Positions 22,560 to 35,236 of a stretch of 64,000 nt of DNA are shown here, one piece after another. The DNA lies in assembly GCA_964020975.1 (NCBI GenBank), contig OZ026619.1:95030804-95094803 (forward strand). Reading direction: 5' to 3'. Below the pieces are notes generated by a model. That model was not told where the DNA came from, searched no databases, and saw only the letters and a program-made list of their open reading frames with translations. This DNA comes from Hermodice carunculata. Its lineage: Eukaryota > Annelida > Polychaeta > Eunicida > Amphinomidae. Position 1 is the stretch's first letter; the number at the start of each line of letters is the position of its first letter. The translations under genes were made by a program, and so were the position numbers.

Positions 22560-24210
22560 CAAGAGGACTGTGACTGTCCTGTGCACAGCTGAAATTACAT
22601 GTACAGACTGAAGTGGTCCTGTGAACTTCAGAATGATATGAAGATCACCTTTGTTTAAGGGCGTTGTACACTTTTACAGCCCTTTCGCATACATAGAAAA
22701 TACAACTTTGCTCCAAACAGGTCTTTATATACACTAGACTTCTTATGTGAGATCATATCGACTATATATTTTCTAAAAGTATACATTTGGATTAAGTTAT
22801 TAAAAATAATGAAATCTCTGTAAGTGTTATGAAATTGAATTTTGATAACCTAATTAAAAAACTTAAATCTTAACTGATTTTCTTAAAAAATAAAAAATAT
22901 TACAAACATCAAATTTGCAAAACATTATTTTCTTATGTGAAGTGAAACAGCACTTCTAGCAGCAAAACAATATTTTAAATTTTGGAAAAGTGTTTCAGTT
23001 CAAAATTTACAAAATGTTTAAATCGAAGTCACAATTTTAAATGTTTAAAAATTGTAAACAGCAATGAAATGAGAACTAAACCCCTTTTCAAAAATTTAAA
23101 ACACAGTTTTGGAGAGCATTATGTGTTGAACTTCCTTCATTTGACACCATATACTAAATCTGATTTTTATTTTCTAAATGCTATTTTGAATTTTATGCAA
23201 AATTTAAGAATTTAAATTAAAATTTAATAACATGAATAGCGATACTCAAATTTTACGTTAAGTACCAGAATCAAACTAGATGTTGTATTTTCTTTCAGAA
23301 AATATATATTTTTAGGGTATAAGATAGTAACCATACACAGCAATTAAACATTCATAAATAAGAAATATAAAGTATACCACACCCTTAAGACCATCATCAC
23401 TGCTGCTAACGTAAACTTACCAATTTTTCTAAATTTTCATAATTTGTTAAAAATCAGAAAATCATAGCACCACTCATGCAGTGAACAAACTTAGTGGACA
23501 TCAAGTCCACATACATTCCCAAAAAGTCTGAAGAGAATCCAACCTACAGTTTGGTAGAAAAAGTCAAGAAAAGTGAAAACACAAAAATTCTTTAAAAGGG
23601 GCAAAGTAGTTACAGCACCACATAGTGTACAAATTAAGGTCTAGAGGTCTGCAGAAGTGTCCTTGTGCAATTTCAGAGCAATTGGCTTGGTGGTTTAAGA
23701 GAAGATTTTTTAAGATTTTGGCAAAAAGAATTAACCCCCCCCAAAAAAAAAATCACAAAAATTAGAAAAAAATCACAGGAGTGTGACCATAGCAACAAAA
23801 TTGGTAAAGATCCATCCAACATACATCCCCATCAAGGTTTAAGTGTGTCTGGTTGATGCACTTGGAGAAGTCAAAAATGTGACTTACCATTGCAGTCCCT
23901 ATTGACTTGCATTGTAATCAATGGGAATGTATGCATTAACCGATATGTACCAAAACTGGAATATTTGTTAAAAATCAGAGATGTGGAATATCATTATCCA
24001 GTGAACAACTTGTTTGACCCTTACACAAGCTACATTTCCACCAAGTTTTAGAAGAATCTAAGCAGCAGTTTTGAAGAAGTCAAAAATAGCTTTAATACAC
24101 AAAAATTTGTTTAAAAAAAATCACTGTGCTACCCCGTGAAGAAATTAAGGTCTAAGGGTCCCCAGAAGTGTCCCTATGTCTGGACAGCGGACAAGTCAGC
24201 TCAGCTAAAA
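22560..24210. mobile_element. HINE/pearl-like element, family 2, copy 1
   Basis: The left end is AAGAGGACTGTGACTGTCCT (a small hairpin) then GTGCACAGCTG; the right end is GACAAGTCAGCTCAGCTAAA. Inner units contain 'gtgaacaac..gacc', 'catcaagtccacatac' and 'agtcaaaaa.gtga'. An AT-rich stretch at 22680-23390 may be a nested insert. A hAT-like MITE abuts its right tip. Confidence 0.55.
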
Positions 24211-24216
24211 CACACC

Positions 24217-24423
24217 CAGTGTTGCCAACCCTCCCGGATTCCCCGAGAGACTCCCGGAATTTTACGCTGAAAATACTTGAAAAAGTGTGGATTTTTGACA
24301 ATTTTGAGTCACCTCCCGGAATTTCATCAATATTTCCCTTCTATATTTCATATCAATTTATCAATCTCCTGTAATGTTACTTTTCATCTCCCGGATTTTA
24401 AGTTTGGCAGGTTGGCAACACTG
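24217..24423. mobile_element. hAT-like MITE with 6-bp target repeat CACACC
   Basis: The 207-bp element runs from CAGTGTTGCCAACCCTCC to GGCAGGTTGGCAACACTG, flanked by CACACC at 24211-24216 and 24424-24429. Its interior repeats CTCCCGGAATTT. It is inserted directly at the right tip of the family 2 element. Confidence 0.82.
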
Positions 24424-24661
24424 CACACCCACCAAATGCAGTGAATTTAACATTTGTGTGATGGGCATCTTTAAGTAAAGCTCAACAGTTGGCTGACACG
24501 AGGCCAGGAAACATATGGAACACTACATAGGCTGGCTTGGGCATCCAGTCTGACTGAATACCAGTCTTATCTTTATTGTGTAATAATTCAGGTCACACTC
24601 ATGAAGCAATTGATAGTGACAGGTCCTGAGAGAGATACAGCACCTCATGCCCAAGTCTTAC

Positions 24662-24791
24662 TTGTGGTATATGCGGTCCAGCTGCTGCTTGATGGTGAGT
24701 CCACTGTTGGCCAGGTAGGTAGCCATCTCAGCGGCCACCATGGCAGCACTGATACCATCCTTGTCTAGCACCTTGGTTCCACACATAAAAC
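24662..24791 (-). CDS. PGM2: PGM2 exon 13 of window
   Basis: GT completes Gly. Then come FMCGTKVLDKDGISAAMVAA, EMATYLANSGLTIKQQLDRI and YH, with AA of a split Lys codon (phase 2, donor GTAAGA). The VLDKDGISAA block matches human VLDKDGVSAA. The 5' half of this exon with its acceptor has been copied twice into the upstream intron (24821-24879 and 25273-25330). Confidence 0.96.
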
Positions 24792-24820
24792 CTGGAAATA
24801 TAGGAAGTATGAACCACATA

Positions 24821-24879
24821 CAGCACTGATGCGTCCTTGTCTAGCGCCTTGGTTCCACACATAAAACATGGAAATATTA
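24821..24879 (-). pseudogene. partial copy of PGM2 exon 13, first
   Basis: It repeats the acceptor side of exon 13 (intron end plus codons for FMCGTK.LDKD.ISA) about 75 bp upstream in transcript sense. The acceptor AG is changed (CATG in place of CAGG) and one base is lost in the Asp-Gly codons, so it should not be spliced as a frame-keeping exon. Confidence 0.85.
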
Positions 24880-24883
24880 TTAC

Positions 24884-25015
24884 TTACTCCGTGAAGGAGC
24901 CCAGGCTACAGAAATAGACACCGGTGGATGACATATGTATCTCCTGAGGCCGAAGGACATACACATGTCATCCACCGGTGTATATTTCTGTAAACTGGGC
25001 TCATACACGGAGTAA
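24884..25015. repeat. foldback palindrome, 132 bp
   Basis: The arms begin TTACTCCGTG and end CACGGAGTAA, with long complementary inner blocks (AGAAATA.ACACCGGTGGAT). The centre is near 24945. It separates the two extra partial copies of exon 13. It may be a hairpin MITE. Confidence 0.85.
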
Positions 25016-25272
25016 CAATTTTATCTGGTATTAGGAACTGACAAAATTATTTCCTCCTTTGCTTACAAGGGAAACCGGCTGCTTGCAGCCACCATGATCA
25101 CTGTGGTTTGGAAAGTGTAGAGCGGGGCGTCATGGTACCACAGTGAGGCTATCCGAAGATACAGAATCAAGCCGGGGATACGGACTGGTACACCCGGTGT
25201 GTGCAGCACATTTAAACTAATGACGTTGCTTGTTAGTTACCAAAATGAGATTAAAGAGATGTATAAAGCACA

Positions 25273-25330
25273 TACAGCACTGATACCATCCTTGTATAGC
25301 ACCTTGGTACCACAGGAAACATGCAAGTAT
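25273..25330 (-). pseudogene. partial copy of PGM2 exon 13, second
   Basis: A third version of the exon 13 front half, more diverged (Asp codon to Tyr, acceptor lost). Both extra copies share the same fused edge, 'cacatacagcactgat', so one was copied from the other. Confidence 0.8.
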
Positions 25331-27190
25331 GTCCAGAAAAACAGATGCTAAGTCCATCCCCCAGAACATGCAAGGAGAGGGGCTGCCTGTACCCCTACCC
25401 CCTCCCCCCCAACCACATGCACACCTACCCCACTGGGACAGACCAGCCCAAGGACTATATCCATCAATATCAAGCGCATCATGTCTCAGCAAATTATAAA
25501 ACATGTATTAATTCAAATAGGATTCCACATTTCAAAAATTATATTCAAGTATGGGTTTTGTGAGAATTATGGGACACAAATCTTGTCTCATTGTTCGCTG
25601 TATGACAGCAAATTCTTCTACAGCCAACAAAGTCCTTCATTTCATGTCACCTGACACATGTTTCCAATGACTGTTACTTGTCACAGAAAATCTTGAGAAA
25701 ATGTAAAAATTATTTGGCTGCAGTTCAGAAGTGAATTTTCAGAACATGGTTACCATATTATTTGGCAAGGACATGCGTTTGCTCATCTTGGGTAAATATG
25801 CACAGAAATGCAACACCTTCATGACCCCAGGTACCTCATAACTCGGTGTTTAAAACTTACATTAACATTTTCAAAAGTTCCAACAGTAAAGCATCATAAT
25901 TACCCCCCCCCACCCCCACCCCACACACACACAAAATAGGCGATTGCATAGTGTGCTATCCAGATAAACTGAGTAGCCTGCCACAACACACCGGCCAGAG
26001 GGGCACACACGGTGTGGTCATCTATGACGGTGGTCTGGTGTAACAGACTATGGACCAGCCTAGTTTTACCTTTGTCCCAGAAATGAAGTGCACAAATTTA
26101 CCCTTTTCATGGTAAACAGCAAAAAAATTCAAGAGGCAAAAGTACATTTCACTGTGATTACATGTGACTTCCTCTCCTTTTATTTATTGTTGGCATATGA
26201 ATATCTGCACAGCATTCACAAAATGGTATAGACAGCCTTTAACTATCGTTGCTGAAAATAGGGATTATTGTTGTTAAGGATGTGGACAGAGAAAGAAGTG
26301 TTTTTACACACTAACTTTAACCAATGAACAGGAATTTTCCACACATGTGATATATAGCCGGGGGGGGGGGGGGGGACTCCCATTACTTAGCATTACGGGG
26401 AGGTTCTGTCAGGGCAGACAGGGCTGGACACTCTTTTCTCACAAAATTAGTGTCTTGTAGACAAATTTAAGTGTACAAATACCACAGTCCTATTCATTTA
26501 GTGCTTGCTAAGTTAGTTACACGAGTAAAGTTCCAGCTGCCTGTACTAGGTATTATTTACTTCCAAAATATCATTAATTTATTCCCTGCACAGGCACCGG
26601 CCCGTATATCTCACCAGGCGACACTGTAGTTACTAAGACAACCCCGTATGCAGTTGTGGCGGGACATTGATATGCATGCCTCATACTCTCATTCACATTT
26701 TGTTTTCATTAGCACTAAAATAAATTTGTTTTTAAAAAGTGATTGAAGCAGATGACAGTTTATTTCCAGCCAGTTTTAAATGGTTTACACAGGACAATGT
26801 AAAAGTACATTTCACAGATTTTATATTCAGATAGACACATATAAATAAATGAACAGGACATCACCTATTTTGCATATTTTCACAACTACAGCATAGTTGT
26901 TTCCCATCCAGAAATACAAGTTCAACGGAATATCTCTATTAAAACCACAGAAAAGACTGAAAATGTGGTCTTAATAGGGAGTGATCTCAACAGGGTATAG
27001 AATTTGAGAATAAACAAAAACAAGACTGTAAATTGGTGGTCTAATGATAGAAGTGGTCTCTTTACAGATGTGGTTGGTATTGAGATCATATCATCATAAA
27101 TTGGTAAGTTGGGTAGCACCCTGTCCAAGGTCTTGCCTACGTGCATTTGTGGTCCACATCCTGGGTAGAACTTGTGCTCCAGCAGGCTGT
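25330..27190. other. intron without recognised insertions
   Basis: Contains C-rich patches (25900-25925) and a G run (26359-26373). The region 26940-27075 has 'aatgtggtcttaatag' phrases that may be a decayed relative of the TA-flanked MITEs, too weak to call. Confidence 0.4.
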
Positions 27191-27196
27191 ACTCAC

Positions 27197-27290
27197 CGAT
27201 GGCTTCTTCAAATGCGAAGAGGACCTTCTTGCCTTCCTTCAGAAGGTCTACCGACTTGTTGCCCATCCACTTGAACCCTGTCAGTGTTTC
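27197..27290 (-). CDS. PGM2: PGM2 exon 12 of window: sugar-binding loop
   Basis: Thirty-one codons read ETLTGFKWMGNKSVDLLKEG and KKVLFAFEEAI, with G of the next Gly (phase 1, donor GTGAGT). The FEEAIG motif is the domain III sugar-recognition loop of the superfamily. It closely matches human ETLTGFKWMGNRAKQLIDQG and KTVLFAFEEAIG. Read-through past the donor quickly loses similarity, confirming the exon end. Confidence 0.97.
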
Positions 27291-28319
27291 CTACAATCAC
27301 ATCAGCCATAGCAGTGTGTAAAACAATTTAAAGTACAATCATGTATATACAACTCTGTGTAAAAATACCTTTCCACATGAACTTTTCCATTTGCCACTTG
27401 AATGTATTAGGAGTCTTTCAAATGACACTGAAGCAGGCAAAGGGTTGGGTACTCTCTACACTATGACCTTAATTACCTTGAAAACTTATTACGTCACACC
27501 GTCTTTACCGCAATGCATCTTGGGGGATCGCCAGGGACAAGGTCAAAGCAGCGCATATAGTATAAAACGGTTCTGGTGGCAGTATGGCTGATGTCCTCAT
27601 AATAGTAGATGAAAACAGCCTCCCCAGTGCATGGAAATATATGCTTGGGTCTTGTTCATGTACATTTTCTGTCCCCTCTAAAATGTAAAGAGCACACACT
27701 GGTCCACTGTGATTCAACCTTGAGGTTTTTCACTTCTGATCACTTTGATCCAAGTATTCCTCTCTGTTTTGTTGACGAGCAACTGGTAAAAGCTGAGTCC
27801 AGGTGTCTTCCTCTTAGAAACTTGTGCACTTCGGCACGCAACAGTTAACATTCGGCATTTTCTTTCTCTGATCGGAAATTGAACATACGTGTATCACATC
27901 GGCAAGAGTCGACACTGCATCTAATGTACTACTCCACTGTCAGTCTGAGGTGCTGGCTGAGTTTGCCCCCGGCGACCCCCCCCCCCAAAATGCAATGTGG
28001 TAAACACACGGTGATGTAATAAGGCGACAGGGTAATTTTATTAGAGAACATCTTGACAAACTACATGTATCTGTGATTCACCAACCGTACCCGGAGAAAG
28101 CCTCTTTGCTGTCCAGAAGTGGGAGGTAACCAATGAAAACTAAGTTTACGGAGCTTGAAATAATTGGATTCATATTGCAATTTGGTGTGTAATATTAATC
28201 AGATGCTAATTAACATTTTTTTTTATAATAGATCATCAATCAATTTACACTAGTTTTGCATAAAGTGATTATCCATTTTTCAAATCTACATAAAACCATA
28301 CCCTTAAACCAGCACTCAC

Positions 28320-28402
28320 CTCATGACTAAAGCCCTCCATTCTGGTAATAGTTTGTAGGATCTTAGATGACACTGTACTATTCAACACATATACATCTGA
28401 AC
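28320..28402 (-). CDS. PGM2: PGM2 exon 11 of window
   Basis: GT completes Gly, followed by SDVYVLNSTVSSKILQTITR and MEGFSHE, phase 0 before GTGAGT. It matches human DTYMLSSTVSSKILRAIALK followed by EGFHFE. STVSSKIL is a diagnostic block for the PGM2 branch. The acceptor is TTGCTTATAG. Confidence 0.95.
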
Positions 28403-29555
28403 CTATAAGCAAATATTTTATATTAAACATGGCAGTGGCTCTGTTGCAGTTTCCAGGGATATATGTCAAATTGAATAAGTTTGAAATTACATTGGTCATT
28501 TTCATTTAGATACATACCATATGTGTAAAAAAAATCTGACTTTACACAGCATAGGCATATTTAGAGCGTACACAGTGTGATTTACTTGTATTTTAGCAGA
28601 GCTGCACATAAACAATGCAGTCTTGCTCCCTATTGATTGTCAGATGATCTTTGCAAAGAAAGTAGAATATGTTGCAAAGAAAGTAGAATATGCTGGACGA
28701 ATTTAAAGCAAAATAAAAAGCAGGAGACATTTGTGTGGTGATGGAGTACTAAGTAAGAGAAGACTGTGTAATACAAATACCACGTCCTGCCACCGAAAGT
28801 TTGAAATGAACAAGGAGCTACAGCACTGCTGCCCATTGCCCGTCTCAAACCCTGCCTTGTAACATGTTGTATGGAGGCTCAGACAAAATAAACTTTATGA
28901 CTCTATAACTAGAGACACCAATTTTGATGACAGCTCTGTTGCCAAAGTGTACGAAGACTATGTCAATGCCAATGGGTCCACAGGTGGAGCCCCCTAGTGG
29001 GGGTTGGTGCAGCAAAGAGGGGACAGCACCAAAGCTGTAAATCAAAATCAGGGCCTACCATTTTTTTTTTCTGCTCTAGTCCTTAGGGCAAGAAAAACTG
29101 ATAGCATAGTTGTTCCCTGTTTTAACTCAATTGCCATCTCATTTATATCTTACTTATTACAGCAGGCATTTTGTTTGCCTCCAGGGCAAGTACTTGGAAC
29201 ATTCTACTTTGTCCTGCAAACAGATTTCAGGTTCAAAAACACCTGATTAAAACCACTTTGACATGTTTTAAACTTAAAATGCCCCCCCCCCAAACACACA
29301 CACACACTGCTACACGCTGGCATAAACCCTATTGTAGTTTGTGGGGGCATAATGGTCCACATCATAGTCATCAACAATATATTCAACCATTCATACAATG
29401 TGTTACAAAGTAACTTCCTGAAGTTTATCATTTTAAAACTAATTTGTGTCAAATATCATATAAGGCAAAATATCAAATGAGATCATCACCAATCAGTGCT
29501 CACTTGATCTCTGACTCAGAGGAGCCAAAAACATGGAAATCTTCATTCATAGAAA

Positions 29556-31359
29556 AACAAGAGGCCCATGGGCCTAATGCTCTGCTGGCATCGTGGCTAT
29601 ATTGTGCCTATATCTTCATTTCAAAGTTGCAAATCCTCAAGTGAATTCTGAACATACTAAGCTTACGTGATTTTAGCGTCTCATTTGTGCACCAGATGGC
29701 ACTTCACTCCACATGTAATCATACCTTATTTGTACAATTCCTGTGATGGGTACTGTTGCATGCGCCAGGACAACAATCAGTGAGTCCCACATTTTTTGTC
29801 CCCAGTGACCTTGGGACTGAAGATCAAGGTCACCCAGATTATGTAATACAAGAGGCCCATGGGTATGGTGCTGTCCTGACATTGCCATTGATGTCCCAGC
29901 TACACCATACCATTACAAAATCACCTTTTCAACTTTACAGGCATGGTGACCTCACAAAAATAGTCAAGGTCACTGATATTACATAACATTCTAGCATTGG
30001 ACATGGTCTATATATCCAATAAATTTGGCAAATCGAATCCCATTACTTTTCCAAATATGGAATTTTATATCTTAAAACACATTTTGGCTCACAACTTCTG
30101 TCAAATTAGAAGTGGCACCACTAGTATCATTAACAAGTTAGATTTTGACCTCCCCACAATCCCACTGAATTTCGTGAAGATCCGCAAAAAAATTACAGAT
30201 GCTAGTGTTCACAAGATTTTTTTTTACATTTTGACCCCTTATTGCATAATATTGTAGCTGGCGCCATCAATATGGAAAGGGATCTAGATTTTCATACACC
30301 CTACAAGTCCTGAAAGTTATATTGAGCTAACTTGAAAACTGTGAACGGTAGTGGGTCACAAAGTTTTCACATATTGACCTGTATATTACATTATACTATA
30401 GGTGGCACCACTAACATTGATGTCGACAAAGATTTTTATACACTTTATTACTCCTAAACGTTACATGGGCTTATCTTAAAAATTGTGGGGTGCAGAGCAT
30501 TCACAAGATGACCCTTAAACTCAAAATGGCCATTTGACCTTGACCTTCAACTACGATTAAAAAGTTGTTACCATTCAAAATATGTGCCCCATATCCAGCT
30601 TTCTATATGGTCTGTTTGTTCAAATTACGAAATAACTTTTAGAGTTATTGTACAAAAATCCAATAAATTTGGACAAGCGCCAACCTCCATGCTAACAGTC
30701 ATGGTGACCCAAAAAGTGTGTCACCAAGTACAGTTTTATGTAAAATGTAAGCAAGTGCAATTTTGATCTGGAGGCTCGATTCTCTTTGCCATTGATGTCC
30801 AAGCTACAACCTGCCATTACAAAATCACCTCTTTCAACTTTACAGGCATGGTGACCTCACAAAAATAGGTCAAGCTCACTCATATTACACAACATTCTAG
30901 CATTGAACTTGGTCTATATATCCTATAAATTTGGCAAGCCTAATCCAATCTTTTTTCCAAATACGGAATTTTATATCTTAAAACACATTTTGGCCTATAA
31001 TTTCTCTCAAATGATAGGGGGCTCCACTTGTATCATTTCTAGCTTAGACTTTGATCTCTTCCACAATCCCATCAAGTTTCATGAACAGCCACCAAAAATT
31101 GAAGAGGCTAGATTGTTCACAAGATTTTCACATTTAGGCCCCTATATTTCATATTGTAGGTGGGGCCACCAATATCGAAAGGGACCTAGATTTTCATACA
31201 CCCTATAAGTCCTGAAAGTTATTGTGGGTTAACATCAAAACTTTTTAAGTTATCATGCTCACAACCCAAAAGTTTACCGACGGATCGACAGACAGAATGA
31301 CGAATGGACGGACATGAGCGATGCTATAAGGTCTACGACCTTAGGTCACCAGAGCTAAA
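29556..31359 (-). mobile_element. HINE/pearl-like element, family 1, copy 2
   Basis: The left tip GAGGCCCATGGGCCTAATGC forms a perfect 12-bp palindrome followed by TCTGCTGGC; the right tip is ACCTTAGGTCACCAGAGCTA. Two tandem cores are visible, starting near 29950 and 30855 ('attctagcattg', 'ataaatttggcaa', 'ttttatatcttaaaacacat'), with a different middle segment. Best copy for defining the consensus. Confidence 0.7.
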
Positions 31360-31945
31360 TAATGAGGCAAATGATGAGTTAATGTACCCTTCCCTGTGCA
31401 TTGTACTGTCCACAAATAAAATCAAAGCTCAACGTAAGAGAAAACGCAATAAAACAGTGTAGCACACGATGTTAGACAACAATGCTGGTAGCATAACATA
31501 CTAAATGCAAACTCACTGATGTGTTAATACGTAAATACTAAAGAATAAGAGACAGACTGGTGCAGCTTGCATGAACATGTGTCCTTCCAGTCAATATTCT
31601 ATTGCATGCCTTGGAACCTTCTAATACTTAATCTTTCAGTGCCAGTATTAACAACAGTCCATGTGCTCTGCATGGATATAACCTTATCAGATTCCTGTTT
31701 CTTGTGAACTGACCTTCATTCCAGCACCAAAAGGGAGCATACCATGTCAACAATGGAAAACCAACAGACTGTCAAAACTTGGCACTGAAAGCATTAATAT
31801 CTACTTTTTTTTTGAGGAGACAGTCAAGGAGTCTTCCCCTAGGCCTCTTACTGGGGTGTCTATGTTTCCACTGCAAATTAATCTCCCCTCACCTGTCTAT
31901 ACCAAATAAAAGCTCCTCAGTTGAGGCTGAGGGAGCATACCTTAC

Positions 31946-32040
31946 CATTGGCATTGGGGTTATTCTTCCTGTAAGACTCGAGAATCCACCAGCCAAGCAG
32001 CCCGCCTATCTGGTTGCCGCTGAATACATGCCAAGTGCCA
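31946..32040 (-). CDS. PGM2: PGM2 exon 10 of window
   Basis: After T completes Asp, the exon reads GTWHVFSGNQIGGLLGWWIL then ESYRKNNPNAN plus a single G (phase 1, donor GTAAGG). Human has WRVFSGNELGALLGWWLFTS. The intron just upstream carries two adjacent AGGTCA-type half-sites about 40 bp from the acceptor, probably chance or repeat-derived. Confidence 0.95.
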
Positions 32041-32654
32041 CTGCAATACACACCCACAGCCTCAGCTATCATGTTAGAGGTCAGGTCAAGGTCACAAACA
32101 CAACAAAGGTCAAAAGATGCCATGCTTTGTTCACGTATTTTCAAGGAAAAAGTACCTGAGGTAAAGACTGAAATGCAAGTGAAGGGTTGGGTGATTTTTA
32201 GAAAATACTGTGGTACCATTATAGGAGTGTGCGGTGACTGAAGGTTCCAATTTAACAAGATGCAGCAGTTGCAAAAAGTAATTCATTCGTCTGAAACATG
32301 AATACATGGACTAATTTAAATTTAAAAAGTGCTCCACACCTGCATCAACAGGCCTGGCCCGCACAACTCTAATCTTAAAAGTGGAAAATTTTGTACCATT
32401 ATTCCTTTTTCGTGGGAGCTGCCATGTAGCAGAAAACTCTTTCATAAAATTCTCCGCACGATGATCTATCTTTTTGGATATTACTGGACTTAAAGAAGGC
32501 GCATGACACGGTGAAAGAGAGTATATGAAACCTCAACATGACACACCTACAAGCTTTGAAGCCTCTTGACGGGACACTTATTGGAGGTGCTATCACACAG
32601 CTAAACCAGGAGAACAAACCCAAAGGTAGTGCAATTGTTATACAATATACCACA

Positions 32655-32822
32655 TTATAAAAATGAAGTCTGTCTCTGTTGTTGTCATTGGCATGTAACA
32701 GCGCGGTTGGTGGTAGGCATTTTTCATGACGTCGCAATAGCGACGTCATGAAAAAAATGCATACCAACAACCGCGCTGTTACATGCCAATGACAACAACA
32801 GAGACAAACTTCATTTTTTATA
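32655..32822. repeat. near-perfect 168-bp palindrome
   Basis: The arms share AATGAAGT, CTGTCTCTGTTGTTGTCATT and GGCATGTAACAGCGCGGTTG with few mismatches, meeting at a CGACGTCATG centre near 32737. It sits in the intron between exons 9 and 10. A cruciform or double-stranded RNA source; likely a foldback transposon. Confidence 0.92.
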
Positions 32823-32824
32823 TT

Positions 32825-34555
32825 TATATTCATATTAACATTAATACTATAATTAAATTTGTCATGAATATTTGTGCGTCAAAGTTTTGATAGCCACTGC
32901 CAGGACCTTTGTTTTATTAGTGGGAGGAGCTATGGGTGTGACCAGCCGCTTGTTACGTAGCAAAGTAGGCACTGGCACGTGCCGTGCTGTACACGATGTT
33001 ACCATCGGCTGATGAAAACAAAATTTGTCCCTATTCTTTCAATGCTAACAAAAACTCTGAATGTAAATATGAATGCTTAACACTCAGCAAGCTTGTATGA
33101 TACCACCCTGATTGATGGCACACAGTTTCCAACTGTGTATTATATATCAGACATTCAATGATTTTCGTATGAAATGAACGGTGCATGGGCAAACTGGGGA
33201 ATTCAGCAAACAACTGCTAGTACATTGGAATACATCCCCTCATGTTTTCCATTAGTCCCTCCACCCACCCAACTAAGAGGTACAGCTGTGTGTGGTCATG
33301 CAGACTTCTGGTCAGTACAAGGAGCATCGGAGACAAGGAATTAAACTGACGGAACAGCTACAGCAGAGGAACTATATGCACACAATGAAATAAACGTTAC
33401 AGTACAGAAGGAAAAATTGAAGTTGTGACATACAATTGTCTCCATCTGCTTCACTTTTTTCACATGGTCACAGTTATGATATGTGGGCATAAGTAGAGCC
33501 GGGTGTCCTTGGCATGCCTTGTTTTGTACAGTGAATATGTGAACCTTTCCAGGCTGGCTGAACTTACTTTCTAACAAATTTTGTACGGTGAAAATTCAGG
33601 ACTAATTTCAACTGCAGTGTTACATGTTTTGACACGAAACTAAAATCAGGCTCAATGATTTCTTTCAATCCCTGCTATCTTTCAACGTGAAAGCCAAATA
33701 AATGTCATTTGTTGACTGTGGTGATTCCTTGTTGTTTAAGCTGTCTCTCCAGAGCAGGACCACAGAACTTGATGGAGCTCTTTCCATGATGCACAGTAAC
33801 AGGTCCCAGATAGTGAAATTGTATGGCAAAATCTAGTAAGTCAATCCAATGTACACCAACTGTTAACACATGACAACCATAGTCAGTAGTGAGTGGGTTG
33901 GTGAAAGTAGTGCAAATGCTGTAACTACATATTCATGAGCAGAGCCACCCTGTCTTACCCCTGCAGTCAGGGTGCTGTGTTTTATAGCAGTGTATACACC
34001 ACCAACATAAAAGAGCTCCTGTCTCATTGCCCGTGTAAGCAATCCAATCATCACTGGAAAAAAAAGTCATACAGATTGATGCTTGGGGCAGAATCAGTCT
34101 TCAGTTTCAGTTGCCATATTACAATAAATCTACCTTATAGGTTTTCACGAAGACTGGTCTCTGTTAACCAAAAGCACGGGAGAAAGTACTTTGCTTAACC
34201 GTCAACAAGCCTTGTTAATTATTGATGCCCCAATCCCACTGGGCTGATAATTGCCCTCACTGGTGTGACAATAATTTCCACATGGCCGGCTGATGGAGAT
34301 GTATGTTGACCACACCAACCTGCCCAGCTTTGGTTTATTGGCACCACCAGGTAGATCACAAGGCAAATTATCCTTATCAGAGCAGACTGCAGACCAGATA
34401 AAAACTGGGGCTTACATATTAACAAAGCATGATTGTAGATTACCATGCATGGTTACAACTAATCTGACTTTTGCTTTACAGAGAGGAGGACAGCATGTTT
34501 CAAGACTGGTCATGAGGAGTAACTTGAAAGAGCTACCTAAATTATCTTAACTTAG
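32825..34555. other. intron with no recognised feature
   Basis: Unique-looking sequence between the palindrome and a LINE 3' end. Confidence 0.4.
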
Positions 34556-34559
34556 TCTG

Positions 34560-35236
34560 CCAGAAATCATGGCACATATCTCATACGCACTGGCACATGA
34601 AGCAAGATTTATATTTCAACGTAGGTCATGTGGACTAAAGAAAATTTCCAAATGTGCATTATTGTTAAGTAGAGTTTAGTCACGTTTTTGTGCTGAAAAG
34701 AAATATAAAATGTGTCATGACCACACACTCTTGGCACCCATTAAATACTTAGGATGTCACTATATTAAATACTTAGGATGTCACTATGTCAACCTACTTA
34801 ATCAGGCAATGTTGTTCACATTACCATGAATCTGTGTATCTGTATGTACGTCCCTCATACTTGGCTTTGAAAAAGAATTTGTACATTAAAAATATTTTTT
34901 TGAATAATTATGAACAGAGTTGTAATATATATAACTGCTATGCTTGTCAAAATAATTAACAATTATATTTGCCCACCCATGTTGTGTGTGTAAAATGTAT
35001 TATATCTTGAAGTTTATTTCGACATTTATTGTTTAAGTAACTGCCATCTATATTGTTTCAAATGTTTAAGACTTAAAGGTGGCTCCTATGAGAGCGACAT
35101 GTATTTGTCTTAATAGGAGTCCCCCTAGCCACATCAATTTTTTTATCATTATGTACATATATCTCAATATTGAAATCGTCATTGTATTGATTGGCTAAAA
35201 TAAATGAGTTTTGAGTTTGAGTTTTGAGTTTGAATT
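34560..35236 (+). mobile_element. probable LINE 3' end
   Basis: The segment ends AATAAATGAGTTTTGAGTTT and a few further TTTTGAG units, the short tandem tail seen at CR1/L2/jockey 3' ends. A 24-bp tandem duplication (AAATACTTAGGATGTCACTA) lies at 34744-34791. Coding remnants upstream are too weak to name. Confidence 0.45.

Noticed and set aside
26940-27075. Possible further TA-flanked MITE ('aatgtggtcttaatag')
   Set aside because: No convincing inverted tips or TA pair could be found.
32399-32833. 144-aa minus-strand ORF
   Set aside because: It runs through the palindrome at 32655-32822 and has no similarity I recognise.
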